Positions 17,316-25,227 of a DNA stretch of 64,000 bases are shown piece after piece. Both the position numbers and the translations under genes were made by a program. The stretch is from Teichococcus rhizosphaerae (GTDB lineage Bacteria; Pseudomonadota; Alphaproteobacteria; Acetobacterales; Acetobacteraceae), in the NCBI RefSeq assembly GCF_002631185.1, contig NZ_PDNU01000001.1:62001-126000 (forward strand), given 5' to 3'. Each line of letters opens with the position of its first letter. The first letter of the stretch is position 1. Below the pieces are notes generated by a model. The model had not been told where the DNA came from, searched no databases, and worked only from the letters and a program-made list of their open reading frames with translations.

Positions 17316-18272
17316 ATGACCTACCGCGCCCTGATCGCCGGCACCGGCGCCTACCTCCCGGAACTGGTGCTGGACAACGAGGCCCTGGCCGCCCGCCATG
17401 GCCTCGACACCTCCGATGCCTGGATCCGGGAGCGAACCGGCATCCGCCAGCGCCATCTGGCCGCGCCGGGCGAGCTGGCGAGCGACATGGCCGCCGCCGC
17501 CTCCCGCGCCGCGCTGGAGCAGGCGGGGATCGGGCTGGAGGAGGTGGACGCCATCATCGTGGCCACCGCCACGCCGGATTCGGTGTTTCCCTCCACCGCC
17601 GCGCGGGTGCAGGCCAAGCTCGGCGTCACGCGCGGCTTCGCCTTCGACATCGCCGCCGCCTGCACGGGCTTCGTCTATGCCCTTTCCGTCGCGGACGCGA
17701 TGATGAAGGCCGGGCAGTGCCGTTGCGCGCTGGTGATCGGCGCGGAGGTGTTCTCGCGCATCCTGGACTGGGAGGACCGCGGCACCTGCGTGCTGTTCGG
17801 CGACGGTGCCGGCGCCGTGGTGCTGCGTGCCGCCGAGGCCGGCAGCACCGACCGCGGCCTGCTTTCCTGCCACCTCCACGCCGATGGGCGGCACGGCGAC
17901 ATCCTGCAGGTCGAGAGCGACAGCGGCCTGCTGCGGATGACCGGCAAGGAGGTGTTCCGCCATGCCGTCAGCAAGCTGGCGGGCGTGGTGGACGAGGCGC
18001 TGCAGGCCAATGGCCTCGGCCATTCGGACGTGAAGTGGCTGGTGCCGCACCAGGCCAATCTGCGCATCATCGAGGCGATGGGCCGCAAGCTCGGCCTGCC
18101 GCGCGAGCAGGTGGTGGTGACGGTGGACCGCCACGCCAACACTTCCGCCGCCTCCATTCCCCTGGCCTTGGCCGAGGCGACGCGGGACGGGCGCATCCGC
18201 CAGGGTGACCTGGTGCTGATGGAGGCGATCGGCGGCGGCCTGACCTGGGGCGCGGCGCTGGCGCGCTTCTGA
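17316..18272 (+). CDS. fabH: 3-oxoacyl-[acyl-carrier-protein] synthase III
   Basis: A 318-residue KAS III that condenses acetyl-CoA with malonyl-ACP to initiate type II fatty-acid synthesis. The catalytic triad is visible as Cys116 (AACTGF), His245 (VPHQAN) and Asn275 (HANTSAAS). SDAWIRERTGIRQRH near residue 33 is also characteristic, and the length is normal. It follows plsX by 25 bases and is likely co-transcribed. In many alphaproteobacteria ihfA follows fabH; here the next gene is a small unrelated membrane protein behind an AT-rich spacer. Confidence 0.96.
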   Translation: MTYRALIAGTGAYLPELVLDNEALAARHGLDTSDAWIRERTGIRQRHLAAPGELASDMAAAASRAALEQAGIGLEEVDAIIVATATPDSVFPSTAARVQAKLGVTRGFAFDIAAACTGFVYALSVADAMMKAGQCRCALVIGAEVFSRILDWEDRGTCVLFGDGAGAVVLRAAEAGSTDRGLLSCHLHADGRHGDILQVESDSGLLRMTGKEVFRHAVSKLAGVVDEALQANGLGHSDVKWLVPHQANLRIIEAMGRKLGLPREQVVVTVDRHANTSAASIPLALAEATRDGRIRQGDLVLMEAIGGGLTWGAALARF

Positions 18273-18298
18273 CGGGGCCCGCCCGCCCAGGCATTGCA

Positions 18299-18327
18299 TT
18301 GCGATAGCAAAACAATACCGCTAATCT
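18299..18327 (+). promoter_or_regulatory. Candidate sigma-70 type promoter after fabH
   Basis: TTGCGA (18299-18304) and TAATCT (18322-18327) are separated by exactly 17 bases in an unusually AT-rich spacer. They would drive the small membrane protein gene at 18442. Both boxes match the consensus only partly. Confidence 0.35.
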
Positions 18328-18441
18328 GTTTGTGATATCCTTTCACGCCCATGCGTGTTGCCTGATGCATCCCTGAAGACCCAACGTTCCCTCGCGCAGA
18401 CCCTGGACAGGGGTCCTCAAGCCGATTGGAGCGTTCAACAG

Positions 18442-18663
18442 ATGATGCCGGATACCCACGCCAAACCGGCCAGTGACGTTCTGGCCGACTTCGCCGCGCC
18501 CCCGGCCCGCGGGGATTGGCACAAGGTGCAGCGGCCGGCCTACCATGCCGAGGAGGGTGGAGGCGACCGTTCCGACTGGGCGACGCTGCTGAAATCCGCC
18601 ATGGTGGTGATGCTGGGCGTGGCCGTGTTGACCGCCTTCCTGTCCGGCGTGATGGCGCAATAG
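18442..18663 (+). CDS. Small single-pass membrane protein, function unknown
   Basis: This 73-residue reading frame starts MMPDTHAKPASDVLADFAAP. It has a charged, proline-containing N-terminal half and one C-terminal hydrophobic segment (LLKSAMVVMLGVAVLTAFLSGVM) ending two residues before the stop. That is the layout of a tail-anchored or single-pass small membrane protein. TTGGAG lies 11 bases before the ATG. A GTG at 18355 would extend it by 29 residues. I recognise no family. It sits alone between fabH and dksA behind its own candidate promoter and is followed by a 10-base inverted repeat. Confidence 0.55.
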   Translation: MMPDTHAKPASDVLADFAAPPARGDWHKVQRPAYHAEEGGGDRSDWATLLKSAMVVMLGVAVLTAFLSGVMAQ

Positions 18664-18677
18664 GCGCGCCAGGTTAT

Positions 18678-18720
18678 TTCTGCCAACGAAACGGTCATTG
18701 TGCCGATCTGGTTGGCAGAA
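18678..18720. repeat. Long-spaced perfect inverted repeat
   Basis: TTCTGCCAAC (18678-18687) and GTTGGCAGAA (18711-18720) are perfect reverse complements 23 bases apart, 14 bases after the small membrane protein stop and 140 bases before dksA. The half-site centres are about 33 bases apart, or three DNA turns. That suits a protein-binding site at least as well as a hairpin; no U-tract follows. Confidence 0.6.
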
Positions 18721-18805
18721 CAATCGGTTAAGCGGAAAATTCATCAGGCGCGTCCTTAAACCTCCTCTTGGCTTCCGGGGGGGCGCGCCTGTATGGTCCG
18801 GCCCG

Positions 18806-18843
18806 CCTTCAGGGGGAGGTTCGCGGGAACCCTCTCCCGAAGG
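18806..18843 (+). promoter_or_regulatory. Hairpin in the dksA leader
   Basis: CCTTC (18806-18810) with GAAGG (18839-18843), and GGGGGAGGTTC with GAACCCTCTCCC inside them, fold into one imperfect but strong stem. It ends just before the GGGGG ribosome-binding site of dksA (ATG 18860), where it could influence translation. A possible promoter (TTGGCT 18768, TATGGT 18792) precedes it. Confidence 0.4.
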
Positions 18844-18859
18844 CCGGGGGATATGACCA

Positions 18860-19276
18860 ATGCTGATTACGCTGCCGCCGGACTATCGGCCTTCCGACAC
18901 TGAAGACTTCATGAACCCCCAGCAGCAGGAGTATTTCCGCCAGAAGCTGCTGCGCTGGCGGCAGGACCTGCTGCGCGAGGCCGGCGATACGCTGGCCAGC
19001 CTGAGCGAAGGCGGCATCAGCGAGGCGGATCTCGCGGACCGCGCCAGCGTCGAGACCGACCGGGCGCTGGAACTGCGCACCCGCGACCGCGCCCGCAAGC
19101 TGATCTCCAAGATCGACCAGGCGCTGGAGCGGATCGCCAACGGCACCTATGGCTACTGCGAGGAGACGGGCGAGCCGATCGGCCTGCGGCGGCTGGAGGC
19201 GCGGCCCATCGCCACCCTCTCCATCGAGGCGCAGGAACGCCATGAGCGCATGGAGCGCATCCACCGCGACGACTGA
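18860..19276 (+). CDS. dksA: RNA polymerase-binding transcription factor DksA
   Basis: A 138-residue DksA that enters the RNA polymerase secondary channel and works with ppGpp in the stringent response. The coiled-coil tip carries the D-x-x-D-x-A motif (Asp57, Asp60, Ala62 in ADLADRAS). The C-terminal globular part has only one of the four canonical zinc cysteines: Cys100 is followed by Thr103 (YCEETGEPIGL), and the second CxxC is replaced by Ala/Ser/Glu residues. From memory, this single-cysteine, DksA2-like form is usual in alphaproteobacteria and is less dependent on zinc. The length is near the family norm. GGGGG nine bases upstream supports the start. Confidence 0.93.
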   Translation: MLITLPPDYRPSDTEDFMNPQQQEYFRQKLLRWRQDLLREAGDTLASLSEGGISEADLADRASVETDRALELRTRDRARKLISKIDQALERIANGTYGYCEETGEPIGLRRLEARPIATLSIEAQERHERMERIHRDD

Positions 19277-19302
19277 GGCTGCGGCAGGCTGAGGCGGCGC
19301 TG

Positions 19303-19324
19303 GAGGAGGGCGCGGGCCCTCCTC
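19303..19324. terminator. Terminator hairpin between dksA and the DUF1501 gene
   Basis: GAGGAGGG (19303-19310) pairs perfectly with CCCTCCTC (19317-19324) between the convergent genes, its right arm overlapping the DUF1501 stop codon (19323-19325). No U-tract is present. Confidence 0.5.
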
Positions 19325-20561
19325 AGCCGCGCAGCAGCCCGGCCAGGGGCGCCGCGTCGGCGCTGCCGGGGAAGGCGGCCTCCAGGGCCGTTCCGGGCAG
19401 GCACAGGTGGTCGCGCAGCAAGCCCTTGGCGACACGGCGCAGATCCAGCGTCGGCTGCAGGTCGCGGTTCTCAAGGAGCCTGCCGGCGCCGAGGCCGGGC
19501 CAGTCCGCCATCACCCGCCCCCCCGCCACGGCGCCGCCCAGCAGAAAGGCGGCCCCGCCCGTGCCGTGGTCGGTCCCGGCATTGCCGTTCACCCGCACGG
19601 TGCGGCCGAACTCCGTCATCACCAGCACGGCGGTGTGCCGCCACGCCTCTCCCAGGCTGTCCCGCAGCGCGCCCAGCCCGGCGTCGAGATGGCCGAGCGG
19701 CCCGCGAAGCCTGGCGTTCTGCTCGGCATGGGTGTCCCACCCGCCCAGCTCCAGCGCCGCCACGCGCGGCCCGTCCGGAGCGGCGAGCAGGGTGCCGGCG
19801 GCGGCGGCCAGTTCCGAGAAGCCGTTCCGCCGGCGCTCCTCCCCCAGCCGGCTTTCGGCATAGCGGCGGCCCCGCAGGCCCTCCGCCACGACCGGGCCCA
19901 GCACCGGGTCGTCATGGGCCAGCTCAGCCAGCCGGGCATACAGGTCGGGGTGGGGCCGGCCGCCGCCGGCCGCCTGGTACATGCCGACCTGACTCGGGCC
20001 CCGCAGCAGCAGCGGCATGTCCGCGCCCACGGCCACGGCGCGGCGGCTGGCCTCGGCCGAAGCCGCCTCATCCAGCCCCGCCAGCGCGCGGTTCAGCCAG
20101 CCGGAGGCGAGGCGCTCGGGGCCGCCGCTTTCCAGCATGTCCTGCGCGTCGAAATGGCTGCGCGTGCGGTAGGGGCCGGCCGCCGCCTGCAGGATCAGCG
20201 CCTCGCCCGCCATGTAGAAGCCGTGCAGCCGGCTCAGCGCGGGGTGCAGGCCGAAGAAGCCGCCGAGATCGAGCAGCCCGCCCTCCTGGCCGGGTTCCGG
20301 CAAGGCCAGCCCGCCGCGCAGCGCGGCGAAGTCCGGGTCGCCATAGGCGGGCACCGAGGCCAGCCCGTCCAGCGCGCCGCGCAGCAGCACGATGACCAGC
20401 CGGGCCTCCCCGGTCCCGGGCAGGCTTCCTGGCAGGCTGGTGCCGGCCACGGCCAGCCGGGCCTGCCCGGCCGCCATCAGGGCGGAAAAGCCCAGCAGCA
20501 GGCCGCGCCGGCCGATGTGGGGGAGGTGGGGATGGAAAAGGCGGGGGGCGTTCCGGTTCAT
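19323..20561 (-). CDS. DUF1501 domain-containing exported protein
   Basis: A 412-residue protein with a twin-arginine-like leader (HIGRRGLLLGFSALMAAGQ), then LVIVLLRGALDGLASVPAYGDPDF, which opens the DUF1501 domain. Later conserved pieces are SHFDAQDMLESG, ELGGWDTHAEQN and VLVMTEFGRTVRVNGNAGTDHGTGGAAFLLGG. The last has the alkaline-phosphatase-superfamily look of a metal-binding DHG segment. Function is unknown; the family is nearly always paired with a DUF1800 gene. Its ATG overlaps the DUF1800 stop by four bases (ATGA), so the two are translationally coupled. Dozens of additional in-frame codons upstream lie inside that gene and are not part of this protein. Confidence 0.85.
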   Translation of the reverse strand: MNRNAPRLFHPHLPHIGRRGLLLGFSALMAAGQARLAVAGTSLPGSLPGTGEARLVIVLLRGALDGLASVPAYGDPDFAALRGGLALPEPGQEGGLLDLGGFFGLHPALSRLHGFYMAGEALILQAAAGPYRTRSHFDAQDMLESGGPERLASGWLNRALAGLDEAASAEASRRAVAVGADMPLLLRGPSQVGMYQAAGGGRPHPDLYARLAELAHDDPVLGPVVAEGLRGRRYAESRLGEERRRNGFSELAAAAGTLLAAPDGPRVAALELGGWDTHAEQNARLRGPLGHLDAGLGALRDSLGEAWRHTAVLVMTEFGRTVRVNGNAGTDHGTGGAAFLLGGAVAGGRVMADWPGLGAGRLLENRDLQPTLDLRRVAKGLLRDHLCLPGTALEAAFPGSADAAPLAGLLRG

Positions 20562-21868
20562 CGGCGCTGGAACTCCGGGCTGCCGAGCAGAAGGGTCAGG
20601 CCGTCGCGCGGGGAGCCGGCGCGGCGGATGGCGGTCACGGTCTCGGCCCGTGCCAGGGGGCCAAGGGTTGCCTCCAGCACCGCCACCGGGTCGAGCCGCG
20701 AATGGCGGCCGGCGAGCTGGTAGGCGCGGTCGAGCCGCTGGAGGATGCCCTCCGGACTGGACCACTCGGCGGCTGTGTCGGGCCAGCCGGCGGGCGCGGG
20801 CGCGAACCAGAGCGGCTGCCCGAGCGCGTCGGCCATGGCCAGGGCGGCCCGCCCCGCCTCCACCCCCGCGCCGAGCGCCCTGTGGGCGGCGATGCTGAAA
20901 TCCTGCGGGGTGCGCAGCTTGCCGAGCGGCGGCGCCCAGGCTTCCGGCAGGTCCAGCAAGGCCAGGGACACCGCGCCGAGATCGCCGCCCGTGTCCCGCA
21001 GCACGCCGAAGAGGCGCCGCGTCGCGGCGGGCGGCGGCGTGTCGGCCACGAAATGTTGCGCCAGCTTCAGGGCCAGGTGGCGGTGCGTCGCCTCATGCGC
21101 GGCGAGCCAGCGAAAGGCCTCCTCGATCGCCGCCTCGCCCTCGCCGAATTGGCGGCCGAGAATGGTCTTGGGTCCCGGCTCATGCGCGCCGGCGCGGAAC
21201 TCGGTGCCGAAGGGCGGGCGCGTCCGGATGACGGACAGCCCGCTGAGCAGCGCGGCGAACTGGGTGACGTCCTCCTGGGCATAGCCGGCGGCGGGCGAGA
21301 GGGTGTGCAGCTCCAGGATCTCGCGCGCGAGGTTCTCGTTCAGCCCGCGCCGCGCCCGCTTCCCCAGGGGGCTGTTGGGGCCGATGGAGCGGTCCTGGTC
21401 CAGGTAGTAGAGCATGGCCGGGTGCCGCACCGCGGCAAGCAGCATGTCGGCGAAGGAGCCCGTCACATGCGGGCGAATGGCGCTGCGCAGATGATCGCCC
21501 GCGAGGGGGGTCACCGCGTTGCTGCGGCGGCTGACGGTGAAGTGATTGGCCCAGAACCAGACGAGCCGCTCGCGGAAGGGGGCGGGCGTCAGGATCGCCT
21601 CGGCGAAGAGCGCTTCCCGCTCCTGCAGGTGCAGGGCGCGCCGGTGCATGTTGCGGTTCTCCGGCAGCGGCTCGCGCTCATCCTCCAGCCAGGTCTCGAA
21701 GCATTCGTCGAGGCTCGGATGCGTGCCGCCTTTCGCGGGCGGCAGGAGCGGCGGCGCCGGGCCGGTGATCTGCGCGCGCAGCCAGGGAAGGGGGTCCGCG
21801 GGCGGCGGCTGGTCCGGCCGGGTGCCAAGGCCGAAGCGGATCGCGGCATGGATGCTGCGGGTGTCCAT
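20558..21868 (-). CDS. DUF1800 domain-containing protein
   Basis: A 436-residue protein with the DUF1800 hallmarks: RLVWFWANHFTVSRRSNAVTPLAGDHLRSAIRPHVTGSF, AVRHPAMLYYLDQDRSIGPNSP, and RGLNENLAREILELHTLSP near residues 175-195. The biochemical role of this family is unknown. The genetically linked DUF1501 partner carries an export signal, so an extracytoplasmic complex is plausible. An ATG at 21886 is also in frame; I prefer 21868 because conservation starts at MDTRSIHAAIRFGLG. It forms a two-gene operon with the DUF1501 gene. Confidence 0.83.
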   Translation of the reverse strand: MDTRSIHAAIRFGLGTRPDQPPPADPLPWLRAQITGPAPPLLPPAKGGTHPSLDECFETWLEDEREPLPENRNMHRRALHLQEREALFAEAILTPAPFRERLVWFWANHFTVSRRSNAVTPLAGDHLRSAIRPHVTGSFADMLLAAVRHPAMLYYLDQDRSIGPNSPLGKRARRGLNENLAREILELHTLSPAAGYAQEDVTQFAALLSGLSVIRTRPPFGTEFRAGAHEPGPKTILGRQFGEGEAAIEEAFRWLAAHEATHRHLALKLAQHFVADTPPPAATRRLFGVLRDTGGDLGAVSLALLDLPEAWAPPLGKLRTPQDFSIAAHRALGAGVEAGRAALAMADALGQPLWFAPAPAGWPDTAAEWSSPEGILQRLDRAYQLAGRHSRLDPVAVLEATLGPLARAETVTAIRRAGSPRDGLTLLLGSPEFQRR

Positions 21869-22204
21869 CGGCAGGCAGCCTAGCATTCCGTGGCGGCCGC
21901 GGATGCAACAAAGGGTGACCCCTCCGCCCTTTGCGGCGTCGCGTGGGCTCCCTATCTTACCGCTTGCAATGGACCCCGATCCGGTGCATCTGCGCCGCGA
22001 CGGTGGGTACGGTGAATCGCCCGGCGGTTTGGCCGCGCCCTCGGATCCGGCAGGCCCTGCGGCCCTGCGGCTGAAGTGGGCTCAGGGTCATGGATCCGCC
22101 CGCCGACGCCGCCGCAAAGACTTCTGCGGTCCCCGGACCGGCAAATGCAGTTTCAGGCGAGGGCGCGGAGGGAAGGCCGTGCCCGTTGCGTGTGTTTCTT
22201 TCCC
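21869..22204. other. Intergenic region between the DUF1800 gene and the fusA leader
   Basis: This stretch has no gene I can support: reading frames here have no recognisable protein similarity and no ribosome-binding site. It should contain the divergent promoters of the DUF1800 and fusA genes, but I could not identify a convincing -35/-10 pair. Confidence 0.5.
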
Positions 22205-22276
22205 ACGCGGCGCAGGCCGCGTATGTGTTTCACGCGGCAGCCAGCCGCGTCATTTTTCCGCGCGGCTGGCGCCGCG
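22205..22276 (+). promoter_or_regulatory. Three-hairpin leader of fusA (candidate attenuator)
   Basis: Three consecutive short hairpins share almost the same stem. The first is ACGCGGC-GCAG-GCCGCGT (22205-22222). The second is ACGCGGC-AGCCA-GCCGCGT (22232-22250), followed by CA and five Ts (22253-22257). The third is CGCGGC-TGGC-GCCGCG (22261-22276), which ends eight bases before the GGAGG of fusA. Because the arms are interchangeable, the left arm of one can pair with the right arm of the next, so mutually exclusive folds are possible. The second hairpin alone resembles an intrinsic terminator. Confidence 0.5.
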
Positions 22277-22294
22277 ATGCGTATGGAGGCCCCC

Positions 22295-24376
22295 GTGGCG
22301 CGCACCCCGCTCGACAAGATCCGCAACATCGGCATCACGGCGCACATCGACGCCGGCAAGACGACGACGACCGAGCGGATCCTGTATTACACCGGCAAGT
22401 CCCACAAGATCGGTGAGGTCCACGAGGGCAACACCACGACCGACTACATGGAGCAGGAGCGTGAGCGTGGCATCACGATCACCTCCGCCGCCGTGACGGC
22501 CGAGTGGAAGGGCCACCGGATCAACGTCATCGACACGCCCGGCCACATCGATTTCAACATCGAGGTGAACCGCTCGCTGCGCGTGCTCGACGGCGCGGTG
22601 TTCGTGATCGAGGGCGTGGCCGGTGTGCAGCCGCAGTCCGAGACCAACTGGCGCCTGGCCGACCGCTACAACGTGCCGCGCATCATCTACATCAACAAGC
22701 TGGACCGTACGGGCGCCGACTTCTACCGCGCCGCCGCGACCCTGACCGAGAAGCTCGGCATCAACTGGGTCGCGCTGCAGCTGCCGATCGGCATCGAGGA
22801 CGGCCTGAAGGGCATCGTCGACCTGGTCGAGATGAAGGCCCTGATCTGGGAAGGCGACGAGCTGGGCGCCAAGTACCACGAGGCCCCGATCCCCGACGAC
22901 CTGCAGGACAAGGCCGCCGAGTACCGCCAGTTGCTGCTCGACACCGCGCTCTCGGTCGATGACGCGGCGATGGAGGAGTATTTCGACAAGGGCGACGTCT
23001 CGGTCGAGACCCTGAAGAAGTGCATCAAGAAGGGCACGATCGCCGGCACCTTCCGTCCGGTCGTCTGCGGCTCCTCGTTCAAGAACAAGGGCGTGCAGCC
23101 GCTGCTGGACGCCGTCTGCGACTACCTGCCGAGCCCGGTGGAAGTCGAGGGCATCATGGTCGCCCCCGAGGAGGGCCAGGATGACGACACCCCGCGCCGC
23201 ATCATCGAGGTGAGCGAGACCGCGCCCTTCTCCGCGCTCGCCTTCAAGATGATCAACGACAAGTACGGCAACCTGACCTTCATCCGCGTCTATGCCGGCG
23301 TGGTGCGCCAGGGCGACACCGTCCTGAACACCGCCAAGGGCAACAAGGAACGCATCGGCCGCATGTTCCAGATGCATGCCGACAAGCGTGAGGAAGTGAA
23401 GGAAGTCTACGCCGGCGACATCGTCGCCATCGTGGGCCTGAAGGACACCCTGACGGGCGACACCCTGGCCGACCCGGCGGACCCCGTCGTGCTCGAGCGC
23501 ATGGCCTTCCCGGTTCCGGTCATCGACATCTCCGTCGAGCCCAAGACCAAGGACGGCGTCGAGAAGATGACCCTCGGCCTGCAGAAGCTGGCCGGCGAGG
23601 ACCCCTCGCTGCGCCTGAAGACCGACCAGGAAACCGGCCAGACCATCCTGTCCGGCATGGGCGAGCTGCATCTCGAGATCATCATCGACCGCCTGAAGCG
23701 CGAGTATGGCGTGGACGCCAACATCGGCGCGCCGCAGGTGGCCTATCGCGAGACGATCACCAAGGCCTACACCCACACCTATACCCACAAGAAGCAGTCG
23801 GGCGGTTCCGGCCAGTTCGCCGAGGTGAAGATCACCTTCGAGCCGAAGGAGCGGAACGAGGGCATCGAGTTCGTCAACGCCGTGGTCGGCGGCACGGTGC
23901 CGAAGGAGTACATCCCGGCGGTCGAGAAGGGCATCAAGGTCCAGGCCGACACCGGCGTGCTGGCCGGCTTCCCCACGGTGGACTTCAAGTACACCCTGAC
24001 GGACGGCAAGTACCACGACGTCGACTCTTCGGCGCTGGCTTTCGAGATCGCCGCCAAGGCCTGCTTCCGCGAGGGCATGAAGCTGGCCGGCCCGGTGATC
24101 CTGGAGCCGATCATGGACGTCGAGGTGACCACCCCGCAGGACCATGTCGGTGACGTGGTGGGCGACCTCAACCGCCGCCGTGGCGTGATCCAGAGCCAGG
24201 ACATGGCGGGCACCTCCGTCATCGTCCGCGCCCATGTGCCGCTGAAGGAGATGTTCGGCTACATCTCCAACCTGCGCGGCATGACCAAGGGCCGTGCCTC
24301 CTTCTCGATGCAGTTCCACCACTACGATCCCGTGCCGCGCAACGTGGCCGACGAGATCATGAAGCAGTCCGCCTGA
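22295..24376 (+). CDS. fusA: Translation elongation factor G
   Basis: A 693-residue EF-G, the GTPase that drives ribosomal translocation. The G-domain motifs are AHIDAGKT (G1), [11 protein letters not shown] (switch region), DTPGHIDF (G3) and NKLDR (G4). Later domains are complete, ending with [29 protein letters not shown] assign the start to the GTG at 22295, giving (M)[13 protein letters not shown], because a perfect GGAGG ends five bases upstream; ATG codons at 22276 and 22283 are less well placed. The gene is not in the usual rpsL-rpsG-fusA-tuf operon. It stands alone with its own leader and terminators, so it may be a relocated or second fusA. Confidence 0.95.
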   Translation: MARTPLDKIRNIGITAHIDAGKTTTTERILYYTGKSHKIGEVHEGNTTTDYMEQERERGITITSAAVTAEWKGHRINVIDTPGHIDFNIEVNRSLRVLDGAVFVIEGVAGVQPQSETNWRLADRYNVPRIIYINKLDRTGADFYRAAATLTEKLGINWVALQLPIGIEDGLKGIVDLVEMKALIWEGDELGAKYHEAPIPDDLQDKAAEYRQLLLDTALSVDDAAMEEYFDKGDVSVETLKKCIKKGTIAGTFRPVVCGSSFKNKGVQPLLDAVCDYLPSPVEVEGIMVAPEEGQDDDTPRRIIEVSETAPFSALAFKMINDKYGNLTFIRVYAGVVRQGDTVLNTAKGNKERIGRMFQMHADKREEVKEVYAGDIVAIVGLKDTLTGDTLADPADPVVLERMAFPVPVIDISVEPKTKDGVEKMTLGLQKLAGEDPSLRLKTDQETGQTILSGMGELHLEIIIDRLKREYGVDANIGAPQVAYRETITKAYTHTYTHKKQSGGSGQFAEVKITFEPKERNEGIEFVNAVVGGTVPKEYIPAVEKGIKVQADTGVLAGFPTVDFKYTLTDGKYHDVDSSALAFEIAAKACFREGMKLAGPVILEPIMDVEVTTPQDHVGDVVGDLNRRRGVIQSQDMAGTSVIVRAHVPLKEMFGYISNLRGMTKGRASFSMQFHHYDPVPRNVADEIMKQSA

Positions 24377-24386
24377 GGACAGGAAC

Positions 24387-24412
24387 GCGGCCCCGCCTCC
24401 AGGCGGGGCCGC
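24387..24412. terminator. Terminator hairpin after fusA
   Basis: GCGGCCCCGCCT (24387-24398) is followed after two bases by its exact complement (24401-24412), a near-continuous 26-base palindrome 10 bases after the fusA stop. No U-tract is present. Confidence 0.7.
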
Positions 24413-24443
24413 ACCGGGCTCCCTGGAGCCGCGGATCATCCGG

Positions 24444-24474
24444 ACGGCGCGGGCGGTTCCACCGCCCGCGCCGT
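24444..24474. terminator. Second terminator hairpin, convergent spacer
   Basis: ACGGCGCGGGCGG (24444-24456) pairs perfectly with CCGCCCGCGCCGT (24462-24474) around TTCCA, between convergent fusA and the small secreted-protein gene. With the hairpin at 24387 it makes a tandem terminator. Confidence 0.7.
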
Positions 24475-24509
24475 TCGCGTTTCCGCATGCCGTTGTGGCA
24501 GGACCGGCT

Positions 24510-24830
24510 TCAGCTCGGCAGGCAGCGGATGATGTCGCGGTGGCCGCGGGCCAGCACGGCCCTGGTGCCCTCGGGGCAGGCCATGCCGGCGTCGCGCCGC
24601 GCCGGTGCCAGCCCCGCATCCCAGGGGCCGCCGCCGGGGGCGCGGTCCATGGCGCGGTCGCAGCGGCCCGGCACGCCCTTCACCGGGGCACCGCCATTCG
24701 GGCAGAGCCAGCGCCGGATGGCCTCGAGCTGCGCGGCGCTCGCCCGGCGCGGCGGCTCGGCCTGGGCCGTGGGAGTCAGTCCGAGCAGGAGAAGGGACAG
24801 CATGGCCCCGTATCGCCAGCGATGGGTCAT
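24510..24830 (-). CDS. Small secreted protein with four cysteines, unknown function
   Basis: A 106-residue protein with a clear signal peptide (MTHRWRYGAMLSLLLLGLTP, cleavage predicted after TAQA). The mature part is about 82 residues and contains four cysteines (in WLCPNG, GRCDRA, MACPEG and IIRCLP), enough for two disulfides in the periplasm. I recognise no family. It is convergent with fusA and divergent from a small membrane protein gene about 100 bases away. Confidence 0.6.
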   Translation of the reverse strand: MTHRWRYGAMLSLLLLGLTPTAQAEPPRRASAAQLEAIRRWLCPNGGAPVKGVPGRCDRAMDRAPGGGPWDAGLAPARRDAGMACPEGTRAVLARGHRDIIRCLPS

Positions 24831-24927
24831 GCGCGCTGCATAGCATGGCTGGCCGCCCGGTGCCGATTTCAACATGACAAAACGGAAAGGTCTTGAACCG
24901 GAGGCGCGTTGGGGCAACATTTCCGGC

Positions 24928-25227
24928 ATGGACCCGCGCTTCCAAGATCGCCCTGTTCTCGACATGACGCCGGAGGGCGAGTTCCGCGGCCCGGCACCGC
25001 GCCCGGCCACCTGGCTCGACCGCCTGCTGATGCGCCTTGGCGGCGCCGCGGCGCTGGTGGCCATCGTGGCGCTCGGCATCGTCGTGGCCGGTATCGCCGT
25101 GGCGTTTTTCGCCCTGGCCCTACCGGTGGCGCTGGTGGCAGGCCTCGTTGCCTTCGGCAGCCTCTGGTGGCGGGCCCGGCGCAACGGCCGGAGCTTCCGC
25201 ATGTCCGCCGTCATGATGCGGCGCTGA
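24928..25227 (+). CDS. Small membrane protein, unknown function
   Basis: A 99-residue protein from the ATG at 24928 (MDPRFQDRPVLDMTPEGEFR). It has a polar N-terminal 30 residues, then two closely spaced hydrophobic segments (about residues 42-83) and a basic tail, WWRARRNGRSFRMSAVMMRR. Another in-frame ATG at 24874 would add 18 residues; neither has a strong ribosome-binding site. The next reading frame begins at the stop of this one, so the two are probably translated together. No family is recognised. Confidence 0.55.
   Translation: MDPRFQDRPVLDMTPEGEFRGPAPRPATWLDRLLMRLGGAAALVAIVALGIVVAGIAVAFFALALPVALVAGLVAFGSLWWRARRNGRSFRMSAVMMRR

Noticed and set aside
20562-20765. N-terminal extension of the DUF1501 protein
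   Set aside because: These codons overlap the DUF1800 gene out of frame; the coupled ATG at 20561 directly precedes an export signal.
22076-22294. N-terminal extension of fusA from an upstream in-frame start
   Set aside because: The extension is Arg/Pro/Cys-rich and unlike any EF-G; the GTG at 22295 has a perfect GGAGG and gives the normal family length.
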